Origin: Adiantum capillus-veneris
Taxonomy: Eukaryota; Streptophyta; Polypodiopsida; Polypodiales; Pteridaceae
DNA length: 64,000 bases
Assembly: GCA_014529385.2 (NCBI GenBank)
Contig: CM043958.1
Coordinates: forward strand, 88,927,025 to 88,991,024
Direction: 5' to 3'
Shown here: piece by piece, positions 11,377 to 23,087 of the stretch
Layout: each line of letters begins with the position of its first letter
Position numbering within the stretch: the first letter of the stretch is position 1
Program-made: the position numbers and the translations under genes
The notes under the pieces: generated by a model
The model's database searches: none
The model's input: only the letters and a program-made list of their open reading frames with translations
What the model was told of the DNA's origin: nothing

Positions 11377-12988
11377 TGGTGAACCCTTCCCAACGCTTAT
11401 GGCCAGGTGAGATAGTGAAGCCTTATCAAATTGTGAGGCATCTTGGATACCCACTGGCTTGGCCAGTGAATAGTGCCAAATTATTGGATTGTGTTGAGAA
11501 TAAACTTAGGTCTAAATTGCACTATTGGAAATTGTCTACTTGGCCGTTGCATGTAAGACTCACAATAGTGCAGTCCATCTTGGTGGCATATATGAAATTT
11601 TCCTTCCATTGTTGCATTGGCCACCCCGTTGTCTTCGAGCCTTCATGCCTCGAATTTTAGGGCATTTTTGGTCTACTTGCTCCCATAAAAAGGCCTACAA
11701 TTGCTCGTGAGATGGATAAGTTGTGTACTCGAAAGCGTTGTGGTGGTGTGAATATTCTACAATTGTGTTTTCATTTTACAGCAAGAAAGGCCACCTTGTT
11801 ATTGCTACAGGTAGAGCAAAAACAGCCCTGGACGCAGATGGTTGTGTTTTTGTGTTCTCGTGCGGTTTCTACACCAACTTTTGGCCATTGGGGGCCTTTA
11901 TACTCGGATGTAGTTTTTGGTAAATTTGAAGCCACAATACCTGGTTGCCCTCTTGCTTCCAGTCTTGTAGCTGATTGGAAAATAGCCACACATGAATTGT
12001 TGTGGCATGGTAGAGATAACAGTGGTCTCCCAAATATGCTTATTTTCTCTCTCAGAAAGGTATTGAAAGGATATCATATGTGATTGGCGTTGATGGACGG
12101 GTGCTCTTGTTTAGACAGACTTCTTTTACTTTTGGGCTTGGAATGCACTACAAGCACATGTGAAACATCATTAAGGATCTGGTTGATTCCACATCTCCCA
12201 TTTCGGAGGATCATTATGTTGGTTCTTTGATCCACTCTATAGTTGCAAAGAAGGGGTATTGTCATTTGCAATCATCTTCCTGGATACAAGAACATTGTAA
12301 TAAGGTATGTAATATCAATAAGGGTGCTACATGGTGGCGAAGTGAAGTTATGAAAGTGTGGCATGCTAAGCTTCCTCTAAAGGAGTGGTTATTTATGTAG
12401 AGATGCATCATTGGGGTTCGAAGTTATGAAAGTGTGGCATGCTAAGCTTCCTCTAAAGGAGCGATTATTTATGTGGAGATGCATCATTGGGGTTCTCCCA
12501 ACTGGCCAATTATTGTACTCTAGAAGATTGGCCTCCTCACGATGTGCTTGTTGTGGTGCAAGCATTGGGAATATTCCACATTTACTGTGGTTTTGATCTA
12601 ATACGCAGTAGTTTGTGGATTGCATCTCTACAACTCTCCGCATGCATTTCCCTGGGATACATTTTGGTCGATTTTTCTGGCTTTCTTGAGTGCTTCCACC
12701 ATTACTTCAACCGTATGCATACTTTTTCAAATGGGTTAGATTTAGGGTGCTATGGACAGTGTGGAGAGCACGTAATTTCCTCATGTTTCAGTAGATCAAG
12801 TGGAGTATGTATCCTTCTTCAAAACATCTCTTTGACAGTCTCTTCAAGTTGCCTATGACTTGGATGAGCTTAGTCATTACGAGCTCTACTTTGATTGTTT
12901 CTGATTTACCCCTTGTAATATTTTCTATGCGTTTTCCTCGTTTTGAGGTTTCCTCATTGGTAATTCAATCTGACATTACTAAAAAAAA
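11377..12988 (+). mobile_element. LINE (non-LTR) retrotransposon 3' remnant: RT end plus zf-RVT
   Basis: The + strand matches the C-terminal part of plant L1-type ORF2. The RT end is RHLGYPLAWPVNSAKLLDCV, then KLHYWKLSTWPLHVRLTIVQ (11430-11580), with KLCTRKRCGGVNILQL at 11717-11764. The zf-RVT finger at 12344-12595 reads KVWHAKLPLKERLFMWRCII, then CACCGASIGNIPHLLW. Stops and frame changes are frequent. It ends near an oligo-A run at 12981-12988, which fits a LINE tail. The RT catalytic core and endonuclease are absent, so the copy is 5'-truncated, as is usual for LINEs. Confidence 0.82.
12344..12495. repeat. 76-bp tandem duplication in the LINE zf-RVT region
   Basis: 12344-12419 and 12420-12495 are head-to-tail copies at 76 bp offset. 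They differ at a few sites, including TAG versus TGG, so copy 1 carries an in-frame stop where copy 2 keeps Trp. Confidence 0.93.
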
Positions 12989-13145
12989 GTGTGTGTGCGT
13001 GTGCATGCGCGTGCATGTGCACGTGCACACACAAATTTTTCATTGACACACAATAAATGATATGAGGATCTTTGCCGCAATCAATTGTGTATGTGTGCGC
13101 ATGTGCACGCGCACATGCACACATACACACACACACACACAATAT
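12988..13145. repeat. Alternating purine-pyrimidine tracts with hairpin potential
   Basis: 12988-13030 and 13087-13141 are nearly pure alternating GT/GC/CA sequence. The second folds on itself around its GCGCACATGCAC centre with a short offset. Such tracts are known to favour Z-DNA or cruciform structure. No coding potential is credited to the His/Cys-rich ORFs here. Confidence 0.7.
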
Positions 13146-13434
13146 GCACACAAGCCATTGAGCCTTTTGGGTATTATAATGCATGTATTTTTCCTCAAAA
13201 GCTACGTATTTCAATAATTTTATTTTCATTGCACGTGTAATGGTTTTTTCTTGTGCTTTCTAGCTAGGTTCAATGCATATGTTCATAGAGGCTCCATGTA
13301 GGTTTCTTTGTTTCAACGAATGACGCATTTTTTGCTAAGAGATTAGAGGCAAGTACCATAGCCACTGACAAGGATAAAAAATGAGATTCAAGGTTTGGAA
13401 CCTCTTTTGTCCTCCTTTGTTGAACATATTCTAT

Positions 13435-13435
13435 A

Positions 13436-13476
<41 letters not shown>

Positions 13477-13477
13477 C
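13435..13477. repeat. (GA)n microsatellite
   Basis: A GA run with one CA interruption. The Leu/Ser ORF on the opposite strand is an artefact of it. Confidence 0.95.
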
Positions 13478-13593
13478 ATATAAAGATCATAATCACACTA
13501 GACTTGAATCACAAGTACATGAATGGGATATCAAGATGAGTGTGCTTACAATGAGAGGGGCTTATATAGCCAAAGACATGCAAAGTGACCCTC

Positions 13594-13655
13594 ACTCCTA
13601 CAAGTGTGTAAACTTGTAGGAGTAAACTTGTTAACATCCCCCCTTTAGCTCATAG
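13594..13655 (-). other. Possible 3' LTR edge and polypurine tract of decayed copia I
   Basis: The minus strand reads GCTAAAGGGGGGATGTTAAC, a purine tract followed by TGTTAAC, which is the usual copia polypurine-tract/LTR start. Just inside the LTR side is an 11-bp perfect hairpin (CTCCTACAAGT and its complement, 13594-13621). No partner LTR could be paired by eye, so the link to the copia coding remnant at 15.6-17.7 kb is inference. Confidence 0.4.
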
Positions 13656-15057
13656 TGAAGAGAACATATGAGATGACACCATATATAGAAAATCCAATGC
13701 TCTAAGAAAGAATAATGGACAAAGAGCTCGCATGGCTAAATTTTTTCAATGACTACCCAAAAACCCAAAGGCTAAATATTCCCCCTTGAAGAGAAAATCC
13801 TTAGGGATGAAAGAGAAAATCCTCAAGGATCACACATGCATAGGGAGATGCAATGGGTGGTCTTACCTCGTGCAAAATGGCATGGGTAATGTCTACAACC
13901 GATTCACATGTTGTATATGCATGCCAAATGAAAAAAAATATGTTTAAAATCATTTGTTAGTGCAAGAAAAAAATAACTAACTTGATTTTAATGGGATTAA
14001 AAACTAAGAGAATTTTTCTTTGCAATATCTAGTCTCTTGAGTAAAACTTCTTTGTTTGCACCTTGATTTGAAGTTAGTTGTTCCAATCGAAAAGAGGATC
14101 ATGCTTGGTCATGTTCATCGATTGGACATAAATTTATGGAAGTTCTTCTAGTATAGACAAGTTTGACAAGGCAACTATGGAATCTTTCGGCATTGAAGAA
14201 AATAGAGACTTGAGAAAGTTCTTAATGAGTAGAATCTAAGCTGATGCTCCATGACCTTTGTGTTAAATCTTGCGGCACAAATGCTACCATAAATATGGCA
14301 CAAATCTATGATAAAAGAAAAGCATCTTGGCCTTGAAAAACCATAGTTTGTTTTGTTGATCTTTTGAGCTCAAAGACCATAAGCGCCATTGAAATTGATA
14401 GATTGTGGCTTAGACAAAGAAAATGCCTCAAAAGTTTTGTAGAGATGGCCTTTGGCAGCATTAGAGATAGCTAGATGGGAACATCCACTTGAGTACTAAT
14501 AAATATTGAGGAAATTAGCTTTCTTAAAAACATTGTTGAGCTAGTTTTTTTGTGTAGCACACACAAACATGTGCCTAGAATTATCAGTGAAGCCAAACCA
14601 CACTAATAATATTGACAAAAGTGAATTGAGTAAAACCAATAAGGCCCATATACACACAAAGAAATGTCCCTTTGGAATCTGTGGGGGTGAATATTGGCGT
14701 AGCGTAGGGGAAGCCTTTGGTCTTGCTGAAAGCTACTTGTTTGAGCCATTTGTCACTTTTCAAACCATAGCATGCAAATATATACAAGGGAATTGAGCTA
14801 ACTTAATCAAAATTTAGTGTGTTACTCACCAAAACTAAATCTGACATTGTTGTTGAGATGTGGTTTACTTTGACTATAAGGTCACAAGGAAAGAATGATT
14901 CAATGGTCAATCCTTCAATTTTAAGCTCACATGCTTGGAGCCCAAGCTATGTTTAATTTTGATGGCAACCCCTGTAAGAAAGGGGAGGCATTACAAAAAT
15001 ATCTTTCAAAAAACTTATTTTCCAAGATCATAGTAGTAAAACCTTAATCTAGAAAAA
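13656..15057. other. 1.4 kb with no supported gene
   Basis: AT-rich sequence between the putative polypurine tract and the copia RNase H remnant. No domain is recognised. It may be the 3' part of copia I or later insertions. Confidence 0.5.
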
Positions 15058-15634
15058 GGCTCGCTTGATGATTGTGTTGAGAATGCTAGAAGCAACATGA
15101 GATGAGAGTAGACAATGGATATGTATGCAACAGAGAATGAGCTCTATGTGTTGAAGCTCATGAAGATAGATACTAAAATACACTAACCTATAAGTGGTAG
15201 ACCACTAGATTGGTAGAGGAAAAAAACCTGTAGAACAAAGTGCCCCCACATGAGCACATAAACACTAGCACCACACATGGATATCCAACAAATCCCCATG
15301 AAGTCATAGTGTAGAAAAAAGTGACCCCACATGAGCACATAAACACTAGCACCACACATGGATATTCAACAAATCCCCCATGAAGTCATAGTGTAACAGG
15401 GTATGTGGAGAAGAGCCTAGATCCAGGGAAAATTTTGCTTGATGATTGTGTAGAATGCTAGAAGCAAGAGAATATGTGAGTAGACGATGGATGTGTACGC
15501 AACAAAGAATGAGCTCTATGCATTGAAGCTCATGGAGATAGATGTACAAGATGATAGACGTGCATACTAGAGTACACTATTCTACAATTGGCTATGGCAA
15601 ACCACTACATAGGTGGGGTAAAAAACCTGTAGGA
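15058..15634. repeat. Nested duplications: ~370-bp direct repeat and an 81-bp tandem repeat
   Basis: A segment starting CGCTTGATGATTGTG near 15061 recurs, diverged, from about 15431, with shared GAATGAGCTCTATG and AAAAACCTGTAG blocks. Between them 15244-15324 and 15325-15405 form a tandem 81-bp pair beginning CCCCACATGAGCACATAAAC. Confidence 0.8.
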
Positions 15635-17750
15635 AAATCAAACGTGGGTTGAGGTACAACCTTTGTGAATATGTCTATCACAATGTCCTACATAGGGTTG
15701 CATGCCAAGTGCATCTTCCCTACTGAAATGCGCTCTTGCATATAGTGATAGTGGACCTCGATATGCTTCTTTTGTGCATGAATACTTGGTTTTGTGCCAC
15801 CTCAATAGTTGTCGACTATGTGTGTCAAATATAGTAGCACCATCTTGATGCATCGAGAGATCATGTAGCATGTGTGTCCATTTGCAATCTACAATTGTCA
15901 TGAAAGTTGCTCTGTATTTAGATTCAGATGTAGATGTAGTCATAGTGGGTTGTTTCTTGTTGAGCCAAGAAACACAAGCATCACCCAAGCATAAGAAATT
16001 TCCAATGGTGGACCATCATGTATCATAGTCACAAACCCAATTTGAATCACTAAATGCAACAAGCTAAAAGGTCCTTTCCCTTTAGGAGGGAAAAATCTAT
16101 AATCCACATATGCTATAGATATTTCATATTAATGCTCTTCACAACTTTCAAATGTTGCGTCTAAGGTTATCTATAAATCTACTAGTGACTAAATGTGCAC
16201 ACTAAATATTTGGACACAAAGTGATCGCCAGGAAGACAAGACAATCAATTGCTACAAAATAGGTTTGAATATCAAAAGTATATGAACAATCATGAAGTGA
16301 GAGATGTAAACTGGGCTCCATGGGAGTGGCAAAAGGCTTACATGTCTCCATGCCAAAATGTTGAATCATCTTGTGTACATATAATCAATGCAACTTGTAA
16401 ATTCCCTGATCGAATGGCATAATCAACTGTGTTTCCAAACAACCCATGTTTGACATCACATCATTCTTATGACATGCATAGAGTGTACTCTCAATCAAAG
16501 ACTACACAAGACCCTTTGAGATCAACCATGCATGAATCTTCTCATTCCATGTAGAGGAGCTTGTTTGAGACCATAAATGATTTTTTCAGACAACACATCA
16601 TAAGCCCATTACCCGAAACCTCAAAGCTAGTAGGTTGTGTAGCATAAACTTCTTCATGAAAATGGCCATTGAGAAAATCAGTATTATGTCCAACGATACA
16701 TTTTCCAAAACACAAGCTTCACAAGCTAACTAGGATCACATTGGGCATACAGTTAAGATGCATAAACTTTGATACTCTCTTTGTAGCTCATAGTGGACAT
16801 ATGTAGGAAGACCAAGTCAATGACAAAGCTACCATGGACACCCCAATAGTAGTCGGCTATTGGATACACCTTGAATTTGTAGCGACCTACTTGTCACCTA
16901 TTTAAAAAAAGCCATCTCGAGTATCGATTGCATCGTAGAAAGTTGAACTGTAGACCTCACTACATCCAAGAATCCCCGTTCGTGAACTATGAGCACATCA
17001 CGACCAAGATATTACAAGATAATGAGCTTTGGAACACACTCTATACATAATCTTGCCAACAACAAAGGATCGTCTGTAACACATCCATAGTGTTTGTATA
17101 CGTCATGTTGGTTCCTTGCCAAATGCAATGTGCTTTGAACTTTGACACACGGGTTCAAACACGGATGGGAGCTTCATTTGCCCCTCCTTGACGCTCACAT
17201 ACCTCTCTCTTGTTGAAGCATGTTGTGGAAAACATCACTAGGCTAGGAATTGAATCAAAGGCCAGTTGGCTGCTGACATGTGTGCCATTCTGTCGTTCTT
17301 GATGGAACCATTGTCATTGATGTCCTCGTGAAGCTTGCCTTCGCCTTTGTGCCTTCTCTTGGGAGATTGAGACATCTTCCACATCACCATCTTGTACTCT
17401 TTAGGCAACTTTGCAAGTACCAAGAGAGCTAACCAGGTACTAGTCATTGCATCATCCATAACCGAGAGTTGATCATGGATCATCTTTTCCGTTGGAGGTA
17501 CCGAGGTAGTTATTGAGCATAGGTCCAAGCACTTTCCATCGTCGATGGTTGAACTTGGTTCACCTTAGGGTTTATCAATAGTGAGGGCAATGGTATTGCA
17601 TCTAGGTGGGAAAGTCTACTACAGTTTTCAACATGTTTCCCAAAACAAGCTGGACATACTATGATAGAGCCCCACCCCAAAGGATGCATTTTGAAAAGTA
17701 ACCCCAAAGTGCCTCTTCTGGTTTGGCAGCGTCTCAAGACGCAAGCCACA
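15600..17750 (-). pseudogene. Decayed Ty1/copia polyprotein (copia I)
   Basis: Three parts of a minus-strand copia polyprotein can be read. The gag-like UBN2 region at 17528-17238 shows the pattern VLAKLPKEYKMVMWKM. An RT piece near 16690-16540 reads DFLNGHFHEEVYATQPTSFE, matching the copia palm motif DFLNGxLxEEVYMxQPxGF. The RNase H end at 15988-15640 reads SWLNKKQPTMTTSTSESKYR, followed in another frame by IDIFTKVVPQP. The order is correct for copia on the minus strand. The rest is stop-ridden, and no protease or integrase could be identified. This is an old, dead copy. Confidence 0.8.
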
Positions 17751-18148
17751 AGCTAGCCAGGAACTATCGTCGTTGATGCCTAGTCCTCATTGTATTTCAA
17801 AATGCTTTGTAAATACTGCGGTCAATGAAGGTGTCCCCTTATGCAATGTTTCAAAACGTTCTATTGCTGAGAGCTGTCAATTGAGCCCCATCCGCTTGCG
17901 TTTCAACCAAACCGTCATAGGTGTATGCCTTGCCAAGAACTTCAACACACTATAGGAAAGTTGCTACCATGTGAGCCCTGCTTGCTGAAGCGTTTTAAAA
18001 CGCTACATGAGATGCCTCTTGATAGAGCCAAAAATGCTACCGATCAAAATGCCACTGAAAACACCGTTTCAAAATGTCTGAGCTTCATCCACCATTGCCC
18101 ATCGCCACTCCTCTTCTTTGTGCATTGTTCTTCCCATGATCAAAGAGC

Positions 18149-18168
18149 ATGACGTTCTGATACTATCA
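18149..18168 (-). other. Primer-binding-site-like sequence (copia I candidate)
   Basis: The minus strand reads TAGTATCAGAAC, two changes from the TGGTATCAGAGC initiator-Met primer site. Its orientation and position upstream of the copia I gag fit a degraded primer site, which would place the 5' LTR above 18168. Confidence 0.4.
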
Positions 18169-18236
18169 CAAGAAGACTTAGAAATATTCTCATGTAGGAA
18201 AACGGAGTCTTTTTCAATGTTTTTCATACAATGCAT

Positions 18237-18376
18237 AACATCATGAGCTTCTGCTCGAGAGGCACCACATACCTAGCTCGAGAGGTCCCCTGCCCCCCCA
18301 CCGGGCCGGCGGTCCCCTGCCCCCAATCGTACCTAGCTAGGTATGCGGTACCTCCCTCGTAGAAGCTCATGATGTT
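18237..18376. mobile_element. 140-bp fold-back (MITE-like) inverted-repeat element
   Basis: The two halves are reverse complements over nearly their whole length. The outer 16 bases (AACATCATGAGCTTCT) are perfect at 18237-18252 and 18361-18376. Inner blocks such as CATACCTAGCT also pair, with mismatches between. The tip is strikingly GC-rich and holds two GGTCCCCTGCCCCC copies, unlike the AT-rich surroundings. No ORF is present. A non-autonomous DNA transposon or fold-back element is inferred; no target-site duplication could be assigned. Confidence 0.65.
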
Positions 18377-18379
18377 GAG

Positions 18380-19010
18380 GTAAGTCACAATGTGGGAATT
18401 ATTGTGAGAATTTGTCCAAAACTTCTTGTGTATGTCAAAGTTGACAATGCGGGAGTGTAGAGTTAGGGAGAGAATGCACAACAGAGAAAGAAAAGAGAGA
18501 AAAAACTATGCATGACAACACTATATTGGACCTAATTATTGACGAGTCTTGTCTTAAACTTGGACACGATGGTTGTTTGGGGTTAACTAATGTTGTGCCT
18601 AGGAGCCTTGGTTGTAATTTCATATCCGAGTTTGTGGTGTGAATTTCCCTATTGAAAAAAACCCTCGGTTGTAATTCCATCGGACCTTGATTCTCAAGGT
18701 TAAAAATTGGGCATTTTAGTTACAAATACCCTAGATTTTCTCATAAATCTTGGTTGTGTGATTGCTTTGTCCCTTAAAAAAACATGGCCAAGAAAATGGT
18801 TATTTTCGAGTAGTGGGGCCCTCAACTATGTCTTCATGGGCGTGGGAGATGGAATCAAAGGCCTGCATCAATCTAGGGCCCTGACATCAATCAAGCACCG
18901 TAGATCTTGTCACAAAAAGTACCCAGGTTTACTTTTGTACTTGAGATTACTTTTTCTTTGCATTACATTTGCACGTCAAAAGTTGAGGGGATGCCTACAT
19001 TCCAACGAAG
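18380..19010. other. No supported gene
   Basis: AT-rich spacer, possibly LTR remains of copia I. Nothing diagnostic is seen. Confidence 0.5.
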
Positions 19011-19016
19011 ATGTGT

Positions 19017-19090
19017 ATGGGTGATGTGGTTAGGGCACACATCTCTCATCCCCCAAGTGGTGGGTTCAATCCTCCGAGGAAGGAGGGCAA
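19017..19090 (+). repeat. tRNA-related sequence, possible SINE head
   Basis: An A-box-like TGTGGTTAGGG (about 19025-19035) and a good B-box GGGTTCAATCC (19062-19072) are about 36 bp apart, as in tRNA-derived RNA polymerase III promoters. A T-arm of five pairs with one mismatch can form, but no full acceptor or anticodon arm is convincing. I therefore do not call a tRNA gene. A tRNA-derived SINE head is the better guess. Confidence 0.4.
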
Positions 19091-19109
19091 AGGGGGCAAA
19101 GTAATCTTG

Positions 19110-21367
19110 AGTATTCGATATTATTTTGCCTAAGATCTACGATGCTCAATCATAGATAGAAGTAGCTAAGGGGAACCTTGGAGCACCCTCAACTTTATTC
19201 TATACGAGGTGGGATGCATGAGATTGATGATGCAGGTTAAATCTGGGGGGTGCAAAGGATCTCCAACATCCTGCAATAAAAATTTGATCTCCGGATCCCG
19301 AGATTAGTGCAAGGAAAACTATTCTCAGGATGCGGCTCCCCATGAGATGATGGCCCCATCTCTTAATATCTTGCATAAACCTAAAAACTAATATCGGAAT
19401 CCAAGATTAGTTGTTATTTTGAGATTGGCATTCATAGATTTATAACCTTGTGACCCCACATATAAAACAAGATGATGGGTGTGATAATTAAGGCACTAGC
19501 GTGAGAGCTCAAATCCGGGGTGGGCATCCCGAGATTAGTTTTTACCGCACGACGGTGGAGATCCTCCTCATCCCCCAAATTCAACCTTCATTGTCAATCC
19601 CACGCCTCCCACCCCGTGCCAAGTAAAGCTAAGGTTGGAACACTTGGAACTTGGAAGCCATGTCAATTTGTGCCATGTGGCAAAGCTAATGATGACTAAA
19701 ATTTTTCTGTGAATGGATATTAAAAGTGGTGGTCGTGAGCTTTAGGTTGTATGAGTTTGTCTGTAAGCCGTGTGTGTAGAATCATGCCTCTATACTCTTA
19801 GACTGCTGATTCAATGATTGAATATCGTGTTTTTGGGTTGTCATTTGCGGTCTGGTTCGGACAAAGAAAATCCAAAAGACTTATACCTGATCAATCACTT
19901 CAAACTCGTATTTGTTTGAGCTAAAGCCAAGCACATGAACATCTTCTTAGCACACACATACACACCATGTCTCACAACATTCCCTAATGCCACCATCTGA
20001 GCCACACCTTAATGCACCTCAAAGCATTGAGGTTCCTTGCATGTTCAGTTTAATAAGGACCATACCATGCTTACAATTCACAAGAGTAACAACCCAAACT
20101 TGCAAAATGCTCATTCTCATGATCATGAACCAAACATCAAATGATAATTTCCTTTTAGTGCAAAGCCTTGTCCAATGTCACCATCAACACTCGGGCACAA
20201 CTTGGTCGATCGAATCCTAATATGACCACCACAATTTCTACTTCACATTTCATGTTGGCCATCTTACTTTCAAAGGCTAATAAGCATAATGGTGCCTAGG
20301 ACTTCACTATTATCAATCAATCTAATGTTACCACCTTATCAAACTCAGAAATTTATTCTGGTATTCAAATGATTAAGGCATCTATAATCTATCCTACAAA
20401 CGCCGTTTTGAGGCCAGACGGCACACAGTCCTTCATTCCCCTAGCTTCTAGAATCTTGACCATCCACTTGCCCTTTCTCTACTTATGCATTTGTCCAATA
20501 TGGTTTATCACCATCTCTTCATGCCCTAACAGCACTCCACCCACCATCGTGAATGATCTGAATCATTCATCCCTATGCCACCGAAATTTGCATGTTTAAA
20601 GACCAAAAAACAAATGTAAAATTTACTGACGCATGGTCTTTGGTTTCTCCTTGGAGCACTCCCTTGCCTCATTGCAACTTGAATATCCACATTTTCTTGT
20701 TTGAGGTCCTGTTTCTTGACATGAACACAATCATGCAATTCTGTCATCCATTCTCTGTGCTACTTCTCCTGCAAGATATGGACCATGTCTCAGACTATGT
20801 ACCTTCAGCTGCAACTAACTCTGAGAAAAAATACATAAGGTACTTGATTTGATTTTGGGTCTCCTAGAAAGGCAAGAAAAATCATGACAGAGAACTACAA
20901 GGACAGTAATAACTGCCCCCCCTCCAACATCCCTCGAGACTATGGTCAATAATCAAGCATACACATAGAAATGCCAAGACAAGAAATAAATGTGTACACA
21001 TTGCCCATTTCAGCATGCCACTGACAATTATCTCTAGGTAGCGGTCTATATTATATTTACCATTTATCAATTATCGGTCTAAAACCACAACACCTAGGCA
21101 GAGGCTTTTGTCACTAGCTTCAACTACTCCTGGCGACATCACCCTGACTATCTAGGTGATTCCTCTGCAAATAAAAATTGAGCAATTAAAATTACCAGCT
21201 TCTAGCATCCTTGATGAAACAATCAACCACTTTATAAGAAACACATTCCCACTTTTCTTGATCTGATGAGCCTTTCAACTCAATAGCTATTTACAATTAC
21301 AAGGCTTTGGGTAAAAGAATTATTTGTCTGGATACGTTATTGACTCTGTAGCCCATGTTGCGGCTAT
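19110..21367. other. 2.3 kb with no recognisable gene
   Basis: No conserved domain or long reading frame is seen. There are recurrent short CGAGATTAGT-type phrases at 19.3-19.5 kb but no organised repeat. The last few hundred bases are the 3' flank of the F-box gene. Confidence 0.55.
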
Positions 21368-23087
21368 TTACAGCAAGCTACTTGGACAAGTTAACAGAAT
21401 CTCTACGTGCACATAAATCCTCTGTAAAGCAAGCACGCACGTAAAAAATGCAGCATTCTCAGTGCTGTTCTCCAATGACTCTGCATTTATCTGCAGTTTC
21501 TTCAAGGAACTCGAACACCGAAGAACCATACTCAGGATTGTAATACAATGTGGGTCACCACGCGTCACTGCGACCGTAATCTCCTCCAATGAAGGCAAGC
21601 TCACCTTTCGCATTGTGGAGGAGAGCTTTGCCCCTGCTTGCAAGCACTGCACTAGAAAAAATGGACCGCATCAGACCACAGCCTCTACTGTCTATGTATG
21701 TATGACATTCACACTTCAAACTGTGTGTGGCAAGCCGTCTTCTTAGTGTGCGTCTATGTGCATGCGCGCACATGGCAGGCATATATATGTGTGTTCATAT
21801 CGGTATTTGTGTATAAAGCATGTCTGCACAATATATGCATGCATCTATTCACATATGTATATGTAAACATGTAATACACACATACAAACAGGGTTCCACA
21901 GGCCTTCTATTCGCAAAGTTACCCATAAATAGCCCACATGCCAAATGCACCACCTGCAGCATGCAATACACCAACTCAATAGCAATAATTCACATAATCT
22001 CCATGTAATCGACCTCAAACACGGATGCCATTGTGCCCTATTAAAACCTTGTTATGAGAGAGATCATGCACAAACCGACCTCAAAGAACTCAGACCCTAT
22101 ATACATGGTTTTCAAGTTCTGCAAATGCCCGAAGAATTGGTCGATCTTGACAGGTTTCTTTTCCTCCAGCTTGACATCAATGTACAGCACTTGCACACTA
22201 GGTCCGAGGCGAATATACTCTGATATGCTGTCCAAATTCCACATGGGTCCATGCATGGAAAGGCTGCTAAGCAAAGGCAGCAGCTGTAGTGAAGGCTTCA
22301 CATGGCACATTAAATCAAGCTCTAAAAGACCTTCACCCTCTGTTCTCAGCTCCTCAACATAACTCAGAAAAACATGCTGGAGATTGGGAGCATCTGCACA
22401 TATCCTTTGGATAGGTTCGACACATCCCAAATTACTCACAAACTCCAGACATCTCAAACTTGGGGCCCTTATATGGGGGCTTTGCAGTCCTGTACAAGAG
22501 TTGAGCCTTAAACATTCCAGGAACGGGCAAAGTTGTACAAATGATGTGAGTGCAGAGTCCGTGATGACGACAAGGTCGAGCGAGCAGGATGTTAACATGT
22601 CAAACGCCTCGCATTGTGGAGGCAAAGAGGGTATAAATGCATAACAGAGGTTAAGCCATTGAAGTTTTTTACAATTAGAGAGGTAAACAAGCCTGTTACG
22701 CTGAGGAGTCGCCAGGTTTGGGTCCACAAGAGTGAGGCGCTCGAGCGACGTACGTACATGCTGTAGCCACATACACACCTTCTCCTCTGCAAAATGGTCA
22801 TTGTGTATCCATGGCCACACGACAGGATGGTATGCTATCTTCAAGTTTCTCACTCCACCTGTTCTAATAAGCATGTTTGAGACCACATCTTCAATGCAAG
22901 AAGCTTTCCTCCTATCTGCCCTGTTCTCAAACAGCTGAAAAGATTCAAAGGTGAGGGTATCAACCGTGGCACACACAAAGCGCCAGCGACGGCAAACGGT
23001 GGAGCACCTTGCGACAGCCTGCGCCAAGCAAAGCTTTGAGAAAATGAAACAGAGAAGCCCATCGGGGAGGCTATCGAAGTTAGCCAT
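21368..23087 (-). CDS. F-box / leucine-rich (FBD-like) protein, two exons
   Basis: Exon 1 is 23087-22076 and exon 2 is 21651-21368, with an intron at 22075-21652 (donor GTTTGT, acceptor TTTTTTCTAG). The spliced frame is 1296 bp, giving 431 residues. The start ATG has a good plant context (ATGGC). Residues about 5-42 form the F-box: DSLPDGLLCFIFSKL, then VCRRWRFVC. The middle carries degenerate leucine-rich repeats (LKIAYHPVVWPW, LQWLNLCYAFIPSLP, LRLNSCTGL, APSLRCLEFVSNLG). The C-terminus, with LPSLEEITVAVTRG and LRCSSSLKKLQI, resembles the FBD/LRR tail of plant F-box proteins. Known family role: substrate receptor of SCF-type ubiquitin ligases through Skp1 binding; the target is unknown. Without splicing the exon 1 frame would stop after 348 residues. 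It appears intact and is the best-preserved host gene here. Confidence 0.88.

Larger units (their letters stand above)
11160..13090 (+). repeat. Diverged ~45-bp direct repeats flanking the LINE remnant
   Basis: The segment ending in GCAATCAATT is present at about 11163-11206 and 13038-13085. Both contain CATTGACACACAATA, then ATGATATG and GGATCTTT, and both run into a GT-rich tract. The spacing brackets the LINE remnant. They are too long and diverged for a normal target-site duplication; a local segmental duplication is the likelier reading. Confidence 0.6.

Noticed and set aside
11160-13090. Flanking repeats as the LINE target-site duplication
   Set aside because: Too long (~45 bp) and too diverged, and they run into simple sequence.
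12954-13229. Cys/His/Ala-rich ORFs as a metal-binding peptide
   Set aside because: They translate alternating GT/CA/GC tracts.
19017-19090. Functional tRNA gene
   Set aside because: Only A/B-box-like motifs and a weak T-arm; no acceptor stem or anticodon loop could be built.
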